Assembly: GCF_001509795.1 (NCBI RefSeq) | Contig: NZ_LLZN01000045.1 | Coordinates: 1-64,000, forward strand | Origin: Streptomyces sp. NRRL WC-3605 | GTDB taxonomy: Bacteria > Actinomycetota > Actinomycetes > Streptomycetales > Streptomycetaceae | DNA length: 64,000 nucleotides | Direction of reading: 5' to 3' | Shown here: positions 18,801 through 27,400 of the stretch, piece by piece | How positions within the stretch are numbered: the first letter of the stretch is position 1 | Layout: each line of letters starts with the position of its first letter | Position numbers and translations under genes: made by a program | The notes under the pieces: generated by a model | Database searches by the model: none | The model's input: only the letters and a program-made list of their open reading frames with translations | What the model was told of the DNA's origin: nothing

Positions 18801-19185
18801 CCTGCGCGTCGTGGACGTTGTCCGATCCGGGACCGGCGAAGATGATCTCCTCGCCCGCCTTCACCCGGCCCTCGAAGACGATCCGGGCCTGCATGATGGA
18901 GCGCTTCTTGCCGCTGTCGAAGAACCAGATGTCGTAGTCCTCGCCCTTGTTCGTCAGGAACCCGGAGTCCTTGACGAGCAGGCTGAGGCTGCGCTCCTTG
19001 ATGTCCATCCGGAACAGCTTGCCGCCGTGCTCGGAGCGGAGGGAGTCGAAGATCGTGTTGCGGTCGGGCACCGGATAGCCGGTGATGTGGGTGACCAGAG
19101 TGGCCCAGGTGTCGGTCGACGGGTCGCCGGCGTTGTCGAACTTGTCGAGATTCGCGACGGAGTTGGGATCGTACCGATCTGCCAC
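15853..19185 (-). CDS. Large type VII secretion-associated protein with WKG motif, coiled coil and DGS beta-repeats
   Basis: An 1110-aa protein starting with ATG at 19185 (MADRYDPNSVANL). The N-terminal part (1-410) is a globular-plus-helical region carrying SWKGEAAEVF (Trp223), a WXG-like turn between long helices; it resembles actinobacterial AAWKG-type proteins. Residues about 412-545 form a highly charged coiled coil built from five 18-residue repeats. Residues about 545-900 contain recurring FPDGS/DPDTG strings with alternating Thr, typical of beta-hairpin stalks or beta-solenoids, separated by LGDLG linkers. The C-terminus is Gly/Pro/Met-rich (MPGSPGMPMGGMG) and then basic (RNRRRRSP). 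No enzyme motif is visible. Position between the WXG100 genes and the effector cassette suggests a surface-exposed or secreted structural component. Function is inferred only from context. Confidence 0.7.
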   Translation of the reverse strand: MADRYDPNSVANLDKFDNAGDPSTDTWATLVTHITGYPVPDRNTIFDSLRSEHGGKLFRMDIKERSLSLLVKDSGFLTNKGEDYDIWFFDSGKKRSIMQARIVFEGRVKAGEEIIFAGPGSDNVHDAQVREGNEFTDYNKDKMSTIPLARYMNGPRAALLALLGGNTADARFSNLGVPGADVVDLNSFNTTGESFDFAAKFFRDHAVVLKDWEDRFGRDDASWKGEAAEVFRSLLKKIRENYDSYVETFDESPAAGDGTGTGGTVYSRALSLGRKYLEDAANKLLDAWLAWAKSPYYDPHQVLRYVLDDLAQWVDANNVAKTDIKSYTSRYTTTVSHSPQAGFTQVHPEYGDLTDIANWAKVGDAAVKIWSQGVNEYLGKPAAEVQSNLNNHFLDLGADFSGNVPKPKSTSTASEEYEEKKAKEEQEEINRQNEENRRYQDELRAEQERQREEDRKYQDELRAEQNRQREEDKKYQDELREEQNRQREEDKRLQDELREEQNRQREEDKKYQDELREEQRREQEEAKRLAEEQAKAMEESLGGINDPNGVTQQNLDGLDDLLNQNNPVTESLGDLGDVNGQGGDQDAFTSTPPPGITSLGNLGAVNGGQSGSNSGNNANSSLDDVVTENLGNLGGLNAAGGPVKTPGGGTTQLDDGKLTTDFPDGSSTTFDPDDGVLTTTHPDGSVTTQDLGDGRRVTNPDGSVTSLGDDGRLTTTFPDGSVQTVDPSTGQVSTTDPDGTTTTQNLGDLGDLNADANADLGDIDSDLPTQSETDLGDLGNLNADRSGLETPTGGSTQLSGDDITTDFRDGSRISFDPDSGLLTSTDADGTTTTTDLTHGATVNNPDGSRTSLDNGMLTTEFPDGSKQVVDPDTGIATVTDPQGNTERIDLHDLNTSGGRDTSDLLDGLDGLDGLGGLGDLESGGLGDTGGGTSVQDLSLSDLGVGGGAGDGASGGGIGESHVTADGFGGSGAEPLSDGAADSAGTPLAPAAGAPGAPGMPGSPGMPMGGMGAGGMGAGGDKGNGERVRAVLVDAAEESERRNRRRRSPWNRQEDDDTFLAPASRVATTGGDSPEEETQSGRGRVTSSDYLEEDADVWGTEEGGTPAVIGR
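17608..17877 (-). repeat. Five 54-nt tandem repeats encoding an 18-residue coiled-coil unit
   Basis: Inside the 1110-aa gene, residues 437-526 comprise five successive 18-residue units of the form (R/K)(R/K)YQDELR(A/E)EQ(N/E)RQREED. The DNA is also strongly repetitive (recurrent ctcgtcctggtacttcttgtc-type blocks), so unit number could vary by slippage between strains. Confidence 0.85.
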
Positions 19186-19212
19186 CGGTGGTGCCCTTTC
19201 TGGTCGGTGGGG

Positions 19213-19683
19213 TCAGGACTCTTCGTCCGAAGCGCCGGTGCCGCCGGCGGTGAGGGTGTCGACCTCGTCGAAGGTCTGGAGCAGCGTCTGGGCGTCGATC
19301 GCGTCGAGGTTCTTGTCCTTGGTCTTGTTGGCCTCTTCGATCGTCTCGGTGAGGGCCTCCTTCAACTCCTTGAAGAGGTCCATCTGGTCGCCGAGCAGTT
19401 TGTCGATGGCCTCGGCCGCGGTGCGGATGTCCTCGATCAGCTTCGGCCCCGAGACCAGTGGTTCGGTCACCATCCTGCCGATACGCAGGAGTTGCTTGTC
19501 CTGGGCGAGGTTGTCCGGTGTGGTGTGGCCGTCGATCAGGTGCCCGAGCGGACGGATGTGGGACCCGTCGCCCTGCTCCTTGTGCTTCTTCGCGGCAGTG
19601 TGGACCGGCTGTACCTCGTTGTCCCGGAAGTTCTCCATCTGCTTGAGGTCGAAATGCTTGACGTCGGCCTTCTCACCGGCCAT
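19213..19683 (-). CDS. Helical type VII secretion-associated protein, 156 aa
   Basis: Starts at ATG 19681-19683 (MAGEKADVKHFDL): an AGGAG site lies 8 nt upstream, whereas the GTG nine bases earlier would sit on top of it. The protein is soluble and mostly helical, with a long amphipathic C-terminal helix (about 85-140, LFKELKEALTETIEEANKTKD) and an acidic tail (ASDEES). No WXG turn and no catalytic motif are seen. It lies 27 bp upstream of the 1110-aa gene and downstream of the two WXG100 genes in the same orientation, so it probably belongs to the secreted substrate/chaperone set. The family is not recognised with confidence. Confidence 0.6.
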   Translation of the reverse strand: MAGEKADVKHFDLKQMENFRDNEVQPVHTAAKKHKEQGDGSHIRPLGHLIDGHTTPDNLAQDKQLLRIGRMVTEPLVSGPKLIEDIRTAAEAIDKLLGDQMDLFKELKEALTETIEEANKTKDKNLDAIDAQTLLQTFDEVDTLTAGGTGASDEES

Positions 19684-19721
19684 GGGACGCACTCCTGACG
19701 CTTGGTGCCGGACGGGGACAC

Positions 19722-19742
19722 GGGGGCCCGGCAGGGGCCCCC
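19722..19742 (-). terminator. GC hairpin after the WXG100 pair
   Basis: GGGGGCCC (19722-19729) pairs with GGGCCCCC (19735-19742) around a 5-nt loop in the 119-bp gap after the 102-aa WXG100 gene. It would reduce read-through so that WXG100 proteins exceed the downstream products. There is no T-tract. Confidence 0.45.
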
Positions 19743-19802
19743 TTCACGGACGACGGCCGGGCCGCGCCACCGAACCCTCGACGGGGAGGAAGCGGCGATG
19801 CC

Positions 19803-20111
19803 CTAACGGGCCCGCACGTTGCCCCAGTTGTCGGCGCTCCTGCGCTCGTCACGGGAGTGGTTGTCGTGGATGGTCTGGATCAGCTCGCCGTTGTCGCCGA
19901 GGAGCTGGGCCATGTTCTTGGTGGCCTGGTCCCACTCCGCCTGGACCTGCCGGTAGGTCTCCTGGTCGGAGCCCTCCCAGGAGGTGACGAGCGGCTTGAG
20001 CTCGTCCTCCAGGTTGTTGAGGGTGGTGATGATCTGCTGGGTCTGCGCCATCAATTCCTCGATGGCGTTGCGGACCACGGGGTACTGCACGTCGATGATG
20101 CCGTCGGCCAT
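19803..20111 (-). CDS. esxA: WXG100 family type VII secretion substrate, 102 aa
   Basis: The 102-aa size, helix-turn-helix profile and TSWEGSD turn (Trp45, Gly47) are textbook WXG100 (ESAT-6/CFP-10) features. The first helix (VVRNAIEELMAQTQQIITTLNNLEDEL) and second helix (ETYRQVQAEWDQATKNMAQLL) flank the turn, and a charged tail follows. No signal peptide is present, as expected for EccC-dependent export as a dimer. It follows the other WXG100 gene by 87 bp, the usual esxB-esxA pairing. The symbol follows Streptomyces usage for the canonical WXG member and is tentative. Confidence 0.85.
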   Translation of the reverse strand: MADGIIDVQYPVVRNAIEELMAQTQQIITTLNNLEDELKPLVTSWEGSDQETYRQVQAEWDQATKNMAQLLGDNGELIQTIHDNHSRDERRSADNWGNVRAR

Positions 20112-20198
20112 GACGTCTCCTCTCGTACGGCCGGGCGCCGGCCCGGGAAGCTCAAGGGGGTCCGGCCTCGCCAGGGCGGGGCCGGTGCTGCGGTCGGG

Positions 20199-20534
20199 TC
20201 AGCGCAGCGCTTCGAAGACGCCCTGGCTGGTCTTGCTGTTGAGGACCTCGGTCAGGTCCTGGTTCTCCTGCGCCAGACGGTTGGCGGAGGTCACGTTCTC
20301 CTGGAGCGCGTCGACCATCTTGCTGATCTGGATGACGACCTTCTGCGCCTCGGCGTTCCAGCTGCGGAAGAGCTTCAGCAGGGCCTGGCCCTCGTCGCCG
20401 CCGACGCCCGAACGCGCCGCGATCTCGGCGACGTTGTTCTGGATCTTCTCGACCTGGTTCCGGGCCGACTCCAGCGAGGAGACACCCCCCAAGCCCTTGG
20501 CATAGTCCGCTTTCCTCGCGGCGCTGTCCGCCAT
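20199..20534 (-). CDS. esxB: WXG100 family type VII secretion substrate, 111 aa (W-N-A turn)
   Basis: A 111-aa helical hairpin protein with the turn FRSWNAEAQK (Trp59); the Gly of WXG is Ala here. Helix one (SARNQVEKIQNNVAEIAARSG) and helix two (AQKVVIQISKMVDALQENVTSANRL) are typical. It is the first gene of the run, with a GAAGGGAG ribosome binding site about 6 nt upstream of the ATG and a plausible promoter 70 bp upstream. It probably forms the heterodimer with the downstream 102-aa WXG100 protein and carries the EccC recognition tail. The symbol is tentative. Confidence 0.85.
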   Translation of the reverse strand: MADSAARKADYAKGLGGVSSLESARNQVEKIQNNVAEIAARSGVGGDEGQALLKLFRSWNAEAQKVVIQISKMVDALQENVTSANRLAQENQDLTEVLNSKTSQGVFEALR

Positions 20535-21012
20535 GTCGCGCTCCCTTCGTACAGCCCTGTCTCGTCACGCGGTTGCCCGCTGAGGCTAAAGAGAAGCCGG
20601 TGTTCCGCGCAACGCGCACAGGGAAGATTTGAGCTTCGGTCGGTCTGTCTCGGAATTCTTGCGTGGCAAGGGAGTTGAGGTCAGGTTTCAGCGATATGAA
20701 CAAGCCTCTCGGGCCGATCGGACACCCGACGCGCGACCCCTGTGCGGAAGACGCGAGCCGGGCGAGAAGCGGGCACCGGAGGGAGCCGAACGGGCATCGC
20801 GAAGAGCCGTATCCGGCATTGCAGGCGCTTCCCCGGGATTCCGGCGGGCACGACCGGCCGTGAATATCTGAGCTTTCTTTGAGGTTTCCACCGTGGGCCG
20901 TTCCCCGACGGCTCGGACGTACTTCACACCGTCCGGCGACGACTTTGGCTCAATACTTCTGTCGCCCCCACCCTTTTCCTTTCATCGGCGCCGAATGCAC
21001 TTCTTGCCGCGA
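20535..21012. other. 478-bp intergenic region between eccB and the WXG100 operon
   Basis: Apart from the promoter candidate at 20583-20612 and the leader of the WXG100 operon, this region holds no convincing gene on either strand; open frames in it are short, Arg-rich and lack ribosome binding sites. It is slightly lower in GC than the flanking genes (for example 20869-20885 and 20938-20990), as expected of a regulatory region. Confidence 0.5.
20583..20612 (-). promoter_or_regulatory. Candidate housekeeping-type promoter for the WXG100 operon
   Basis: On the minus strand TTGCGC (-35) and TAGCCT (-10) are separated by 18 nt, about 50 nt upstream of the first WXG100 start codon. Both hexamers fit Streptomyces sigma-HrdB-like sites. 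No mapped start supports it. Confidence 0.4.
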
Positions 21013-22575
21013 TCAGCGCGAGGTGTCCGCCTTGTCCCCGGCGGCGCTCGCCCCGCCCGGTTTCCGCTCCGGGGACGGAGAGCACCGCGGAGCCGTCACC
21101 GTGGGCTCGACGACGCCCGACGCGGCGGCCGCGTCGAGGTCCGCGCCGGTCGGGAGAGCCGCGAGCAGCGGCGCCGGGACGGAGGCGATGTCCGCGGCCT
21201 CGTAACCGAGCGCGGCCAGCGCCTTCTTCGACGGGACGCGGTATTTGACGCCGTTCTCCGCCACCAGGTAGCTCGTCCCGGCGTGGGCGGCGCCGCTGGC
21301 GTTCAGGGCGCGGACCAGGGCGCCCCGGCCGGGCCGGACCACCGTGGCGTCGGTCGGGACGCAGGCCGGCTTCAGCGGCTGGGCGGTGCCCTCCGACACC
21401 GCGACCGGGGCCAGACGGGTCAGCTGCACGAGTACCGACCTGATCCGGACGCCGCCGTCGTCGCCGTCGACCTGTGCGCACAGCGCGGTGCCGCGCGGCG
21501 CGGACTGCGGGACGGGCGGTGCGTCGGGCAGGTCCGGGGAGGCGGCGGCCTCCGCTGTGGCCCGGTGCTCACGCAGCGCGTCGGCGCCCACCGTGCGCAC
21601 CTCGGGCGAGCGCCCCTCGTAGGCGTCCTTCTGGGTGGCCGGGTCGCCCAGGACCAGGGCGGCGCCGAGCCGGGTCAGCGGCACCAGGCCGTCCTTGCGC
21701 AGCAGGTGGTAGGTGCTGTCGCCGCCGGGGACGCTGACTTTGAACAGCTGGCCGATCCGGGTGGCCTCCCCGCCGAGTTCGGGGCCGGCCGCACCGCGCC
21801 CCTCGACGGCGGGCGGCTTCAGGACGGGACCTGGGGCCAGCGCGTCGAGGAAGGCTGCCGAGACCGGCATCGGCCGCACGGATCCGTAGCCGAGGGCGTT
21901 GCGGGCGTCCGACGCGCGGTCCAACGGCAGCCGGCTGCCCCTCCAGACCAGGTACTCGGTGTCGTCGGGCCCCTTGACCAGCACTCCGCGACCGCCGCCG
22001 ACACCCGTGGAATCCAGCGGCGCCCCGGCCACCAGGGTGGTCGCGCCCGGCTTCTCCACGCCGGTGCTCGCGACGGCGCCGGAGGTGTCCGGCAGCGCGC
22101 CGCCCGGGCCCGTGACGCACATGTGCCAGGCACCGTCGTCGAGCCGGCCGGGATCGGGCACGGTGTCGGGGGCGCCGGGGATGCCTGCCGGGGCGCCCAC
22201 CGGGACGTCGCCCAGGGACGCCGAGGAGACGTCCACGGACTCCAGGTCGGAGCCGCCGATGAGGCGAGCGGAGGCGTAGTTGCGGACCGGGTGCAGCACG
22301 CCGTCGGTGGTGGTCCACAGGTAGCGCGCGCCGGTGTCGCGGTTGACCACGAGGTGCGCCTCGTCGCGCCAGGCGTCGTTGCCGCCGGGGCGCAGCAGGC
22401 CGTAGACGGTGGCGCCGGCGCCGATCAGGACGGTGACGAGCACGCCGAAGACCACGCCGCGTGTGGTGCGTCCCAGCGGGCTCTCCGGAGCGTCCGGGTC
22501 GGCCATCAGCAGGCCCGAACTGAGCCTGCCCATCATGAAGGTGTGGGCGTGTACCTGGTCCCGTTTGGACTGCAC
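21013..22575 (-). CDS. eccB: Type VII secretion protein EccB
   Basis: A 520-aa protein with GTG start (22573-22575) after AGGAG. The N-terminal cytosolic stretch (MQSKRDQVHAHTFMMGRL) matches the conserved EccB opening, followed by one transmembrane helix at about 39-61 (VVFGVLVTVLIGAGATVYGLL) and a long periplasmic/extracellular domain rich in repeats of the EccB R-type (for example WTTTDGVLHPVRNYASARLI). EccB is part of the inner-membrane ESX core complex with EccC, EccD and usually EccE. It is 40 bp downstream of eccD in the same direction, so the two are cotranscribed. The length fits the family (about 480-520 aa). Confidence 0.9.
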   Translation of the reverse strand: MQSKRDQVHAHTFMMGRLSSGLLMADPDAPESPLGRTTRGVVFGVLVTVLIGAGATVYGLLRPGGNDAWRDEAHLVVNRDTGARYLWTTTDGVLHPVRNYASARLIGGSDLESVDVSSASLGDVPVGAPAGIPGAPDTVPDPGRLDDGAWHMCVTGPGGALPDTSGAVASTGVEKPGATTLVAGAPLDSTGVGGGRGVLVKGPDDTEYLVWRGSRLPLDRASDARNALGYGSVRPMPVSAAFLDALAPGPVLKPPAVEGRGAAGPELGGEATRIGQLFKVSVPGGDSTYHLLRKDGLVPLTRLGAALVLGDPATQKDAYEGRSPEVRTVGADALREHRATAEAAASPDLPDAPPVPQSAPRGTALCAQVDGDDGGVRIRSVLVQLTRLAPVAVSEGTAQPLKPACVPTDATVVRPGRGALVRALNASGAAHAGTSYLVAENGVKYRVPSKKALAALGYEAADIASVPAPLLAALPTGADLDAAAASGVVEPTVTAPRCSPSPERKPGGASAAGDKADTSR

Positions 22576-22615
22576 GGCCTCTCCTAGTCGTTCTCGTGCC
22601 GGAGTGCGGTGGGGC

Positions 22616-24022
22616 TCAGCCGAACAGGCCGCGCAGCCAGCCGAAGAGGCCCGCCACCCACAGGCTGAGCGGCAGCAGCGCCACCGCGATCCCGGTGTGC
22701 GCCACCTCCGCGGCCCGGCCCCAGTACGGCAGCATCCGGCGGCCGGGCACCGTCCAGGCGGCGATCACCAGCGCGGCGGCCACGCCGAGCAGGACCGCGA
22801 AGACCACCAGGCGCCCGTCGCCCTCGCTGTCCACCGCCCAGCTGCGGGCGAGCAGCAGCAGCCCCCAGATTCCCGGCACCGCGAGGGTCAGCCGCTGACC
22901 GATGTGCACCAGACCCCGGGAGTGCAGGAGCAGCAGCAGGCTCAGTGCGAGCGCCGTCAGCACCTCCGGCAGGTTCGGGTGCTCGGCGAGGACGACCAGG
23001 GCTCCCGCCACGATGACGCCGGTGACGGCGAAGAGCGCGGTGACCCAGCGTCCGGCCAGTTCGGTGCGTTCGGCGACGTCGCCGCCCGCGTAGGGCTCGA
23101 TGCCTTCCTGGAGCTGGCTGGCGGAGGAGGGCAGGGCGGGCATCCGCATCCCGGCCAGCTTGAAGGCGAACGGTGCCACCGCCCCGGCCGCGAGCACGAA
23201 CACCGTGGCGACCAGGGCCGCCGCGGCCGGCACGTGCAGGTCCGTGTAGCCGATGAGGGCACCGGCGATCGCGAGGGCCACCGACACGACCGCGGTGCCC
23301 AGCAGGGCCGGGGCGCCGACCGCGGTGGCGGCCAGCGCGAGGACGGCGCCGCCCGCTCCGGCCGCGCCCGCCGCGAGCAGCCGCGCGCCCGCGACCTGCG
23401 CCGCGTCCGGGCCGGTCAGGTCGCCGCCGGGCAGCACCCAGCCGGCCAGCGCCAGGCAGGGCGCGACCAGCAGGCCGAGCGCGGTCGCGGACAGCCGGTC
23501 GCCGACCGCGCGGCTGGCGGTGCCCGCGCCGGCGAGCAGCAGGAGCCCCACCACGGCGGCGCAGGCGGCCCTGATCGAACCGGAGCCGGCCACTCCCGGC
23601 CAGAACACCAGCACCAGCGCCGCCGTGACCGTCGCCACCGTGGCGCCCACGAGCAGTCCGCGGGCCGCCTCCGGATGCCAGGTGTGCAGCCTGCGGCCCG
23701 CGGTGTCGGCTATGCCGTCCACCAGGTCGTCGAGCCGGGCCTCGGGCAGGGTCTCGGTGTGGGGGCGCAGGTAGAGCACGTCCCCGTCGGCGAGGCCGGC
23801 CCGCGCGAGGGTCGTCTCCTCGTCGAGGGGCGCGTCGCCCAGCCTCTGGAGCGCCCAGCCCGCGTGGTCGAGTCCGGCCTCCTCGGCCTCCTCGCCGACA
23901 TAACGCAGCAGCGTGGGCAGCAGATCGGCGACGGGCACGTCGGCGGGCACGGCCAGATCGACGGAGACGCTCGGCGCACGTACGGTGAGGCGGCACAGTT
24001 CGGCCACCGCGCTGTCGGTCAT
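22616..24022 (-). CDS. eccD: Type VII secretion integral membrane protein EccD
   Basis: A 468-aa protein from ATG 24020-24022 (MTDSAVAELCRLTV), with GAGAG 8 nt upstream; the frame extends further upstream but without family similarity. The first about 90 residues form a ubiquitin-like domain (CRLTVRAPSVSVDLAVPADVPVADLL split over strands), then around eleven hydrophobic segments follow from about residue 125 to the end. This Ubl plus 11-TM design is diagnostic of EccD, which forms the large membrane vestibule of the ESX pore. It precedes eccB and is divergent from eccC across a 403-bp regulatory region. Confidence 0.9.
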   Translation of the reverse strand: MTDSAVAELCRLTVRAPSVSVDLAVPADVPVADLLPTLLRYVGEEAEEAGLDHAGWALQRLGDAPLDEETTLARAGLADGDVLYLRPHTETLPEARLDDLVDGIADTAGRRLHTWHPEAARGLLVGATVATVTAALVLVFWPGVAGSGSIRAACAAVVGLLLLAGAGTASRAVGDRLSATALGLLVAPCLALAGWVLPGGDLTGPDAAQVAGARLLAAGAAGAGGAVLALAATAVGAPALLGTAVVSVALAIAGALIGYTDLHVPAAAALVATVFVLAAGAVAPFAFKLAGMRMPALPSSASQLQEGIEPYAGGDVAERTELAGRWVTALFAVTGVIVAGALVVLAEHPNLPEVLTALALSLLLLLHSRGLVHIGQRLTLAVPGIWGLLLLARSWAVDSEGDGRLVVFAVLLGVAAALVIAAWTVPGRRMLPYWGRAAEVAHTGIAVALLPLSLWVAGLFGWLRGLFG

Positions 24023-24425
24023 CAGCTGAACTCTCGTCTTCCGTGGGGGTTTTGACAGGAGGACTTCCCCGCGAACGGGACAGTGCGAAGAGTACGGAAG
24101 GTCCGTACGGGCCCGAACAGGGGGGTCGGACACGGCAATTGCGTCCGCGGGACCGGCAACCACCGGCCCCGCGTGGACAGGTCGCGTTTCGTGAATGCAC
24201 ACTACTGCCTACGCTCGCCGGAACGGGCTGGAGACCGGGCTGCCTGTCCGGTATGCAGTCGAATGGTGGGAGAGCGGACCGTTTCCTGCTTTCCGCTCAC
24301 ATCGTTCATCCGGCGTTCACCGCGTACCCGGGTCCCCGGAAATGAGCGGTGCGGTCTTTCCGGCTACCGGTGGTCCCGGTATTCGGCGCGGGCCGGAAAG
24401 CCAGTGAAACCGGAGGTTCTGTTCC
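24023..24425. other. 403-bp divergent promoter region between eccD and eccC
   Basis: No gene is supported here. It must hold the promoters of the eccD-eccB transcript and of eccC; besides the inverted repeat at 24092-24108 the only clear signal is the GGAGG ribosome binding site of eccC at 24412-24416. I could not pick -10/-35 pairs with confidence. Confidence 0.5.
24092..24108. promoter_or_regulatory. Inverted repeat in the eccD/eccC divergent region
   Basis: GTACGGA (24092-24098) and TCCGTAC (24102-24108) form a perfect 7-3-7 inverted repeat 70 bp upstream of eccD. It could be an operator for the divergent secretion genes. No cognate regulator is identified in the locus. Confidence 0.35.
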
Positions 24426-27400
24426 TTGAGTGTGGTGCTGTTTCGCCGGCCGGCGCGCAGGCGCGGTCCCGAGATGCCCGAAGGGCAATTGACCCTCCAG
24501 GAGCCGCCGGTCCTCGCCGAGACGGTGCCCGACACCTCGGCGATATGGACCTATCTGCCGATGGCGCTGATGTCGGTGTCGATGATGCTGATGTTCCTGC
24601 GCCCGGGAGGCGGCAACGGCGTCTTCATCTACCTCGCGATGGGCGTCATGGCGCTGTCCGCGGGCGCGATGCTCCTTGGCCAGCTGATGCGCCGCTCCAG
24701 CGAGCGCAAGCACCGTCTGAAGGGCGAACGCCGCGACTACCTCCGCTATCTGGCGCAGATCCGCAAGCGGGTCCGGTCGACCATCGTGGAACAGCAGCGG
24801 GCGCTCGCCTGGCGCCACCCGGAGCCGTCCTCCCTGCGTTCGCTGGCGCGTACGTCACGGCTGTGGGAGCGCCGCCCGGCCGACGAGGACTTCGGCGAGG
24901 TCCGTCTCGCGGTCGGTGAGCAGCAGCTCGCCCTCACGCTCAACCCGGTGTCCACCCGCCCCGTGGAGGACCTCGAACCGCTCTGCGCGCACGCCCTGCG
25001 CCGCTTCGTCCGCGCCTACTCGACGATTCCCGAGCAGCCCCTCGGTCTCTACCTGCGGTCCTCGGCGCGCGTGCTGCTGCGCCCCGAGACGGCACCGGGC
25101 GAGGAGTCCGCGGCCTCGTCGTCGGCGTCCGAGGGCGCCGGCGACGAAGCCGTACGCGCTCTGCTGCGGGCCGCTCTCGGCCAGCTCGCCGTGTTCCACG
25201 CGCCTGAGGAGCTGTGGATCGGGCTCTGCGTGAGCGACGAGCGGCGGGCCGACTGGGAGTGGGTGAAGTGGCTGCCGCACGCCCTGCATCCGCACGAGGA
25301 GGACGGCGCCGGGCAGGTCCGCCGGATCACGTCCGACCTCACCGAGCTGGACGACCTGCTCGGCGCCGAGTTCGCCGAGCGCCCCGGCTTCGACCCGGAC
25401 GCCCGGCCGGGCCGTGACGAGCCGTACACCGTGGTCGTGCTCGACGGCGTCACCGTCCCCGAGGGGCACCGCTGGGAGGGCCACGGCTACCGCAACGCGG
25501 TCGTGCTGGACGTCTCCGGCGCGTTGCGCTGGCGGCCCGGCCGCAACACGCTGCGGCTGACCGTCGGGCCGGACCAGGTGAACCTGGTCCGCACCGACCG
25601 CAGCCGCAAGGAGCGCTCGGTGCCGCTCGGCCGGCCGGACCGGCTCGGCCCGCTCGGCGCGGAGTCGCTGGCGCGGCTGCTCGCCTCGCGCCGCATGAGT
25701 CTGGGCACCGACATCGCGCAGCCGCTGGACAGCGACGTGGAGCTGACCACGCTGCTCGGCATCCCCGATCTGCACCGGCACGACACCAAGGCCCTGTTCG
25801 CCCGGCACACGGGCTCCGCACGGCTGCGGGTGCCGATAGCGGTCGGCGTCGACGGCCGCCCGGTGGAACTGGACATCAAGGAGTCGGCGCAGGGCGGCAT
25901 GGGCCCGCACGGCATGCTCATCGGCGCCACCGGATCCGGCAAGAGCGAGCTTCTGCGCACGCTCGTCCTGGGCCTCGCCCTGACGAACTCCTCGGAGACC
26001 CTGAACTTCGTCCTGGTCGACTTCAAGGGCGGCGCCACCTTCCTCGGCCTGGAGGAGCTGCCGCACACGTCCGCCGTCATCACCAACCTCGCCGACGAGG
26101 TCGCGCTGGTGGAGCGTATGCAGGACGCGCTGCACGGCGAGCTCATCCGCCGTCAGGAACTCCTGCGGGCCGCCGGCAACTACACCTCCGCCCTGGAGTA
26201 CGAACGCGCCCGGGCGGGCGGCGCCGGCCTCACCCCGCTGCCCAGCCTGTTCGTGGTGGTCGACGAGTTCAGCGAACTCCTGTCGGCGCACCGCGAGTTC
26301 ATGGACCTGTTCGTGATGATCGGCCGCCTCGGCCGCTCCCTCGGTGTGCATCTGCTGCTGGCCTCGCAGCGTCTGGACGAGGGCCGGATGCACCAGCTGG
26401 AGAGCCACCTGTCGTACCGGATCGGCCTGCGCACGTTCTCCGCCATGGAGAGCCGGGGTGTGCTCGGTGTGCCGGACGCCTACGAGCTGCCCGCCCAGCC
26501 GGGCAGCGGCTACCTCAAGTCGGGTGTGGAGGCGCTGACGCGCTTCCGTGCCGCCTACTCCTCCGGCACCTACCGCCGTCGCACCGGCGCCGTCGTGCAG
26601 GCCCGGGTGGCCAGCCAGGTGGTGCCGTGGACCAGCGGCTGGGTGGTGCCCCGCACGCTCGACCCCGCGCCCGTAACGGAGCCGGAGGCCGAGGAGGGCG
26701 GCGACGAGGAGACCCTGCTGGACGTCGCCCTGGACCGGCTGCGCGACTCGGGTCCCGCCGCCCACCAGGTGTGGCTGCCGCCGCTGGACGAGCCGTCTCC
26801 GCTCGACGCCCTGCTGCCCGGCATCGCCCCCGACCCCGAGCGCGGCCTCAGCGCCGCGGGCTGGTCCGGCACGGGCCGGCTGCGGGTCCCGGTCGGCCTG
26901 GTCGACAAGCCCTTCGAGCAGCGTCGCGACCCCCTGGTCGTGGACCTGTCGGGGGCCGGCGGCCACGTCGCCATCGCGGGCGGGTCGCAGAGCGGCAAGT
27001 CCACCCTGGCCCGCACCCTGATCGCGGCGCTCGCCCTCACCCACACCCCGGCCGAGATCCAGTTCTACTGCCTGGACTTCGGTGGCGGCGGCCTCTCCCA
27101 GTTCGCCGCGCTCCCCCACGTCGGCGGCGTCGCCGCGCGGCTCAACCCGGAACGGGTGCACCGGGCGGTCGCCGAGGTCATGACGCTGCTCGCCCGCCGC
27201 GAGCAGTTCTTCGTCGACCACACCATCGACTCCATGCAGTCCTACCGACGGCGCCGCGCCGCGGGTGAGTTCCCCGACGAGCCGTTCGGCGACGTGTTCA
27301 TGGTGGTCGACGGCTGGTCCACGGTCCGCCAGGACTACGACGACCTGGTGCCGAAGTTCAACGAACTGGCCGCGCGGGGCCTGAACTACGGCATCCATCT

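Noticed and set aside
20893..22587. 564-aa plus-strand frame opposite eccB
   Set aside because: Antisense to a clear EccB with conserved N-terminus and TM helix.
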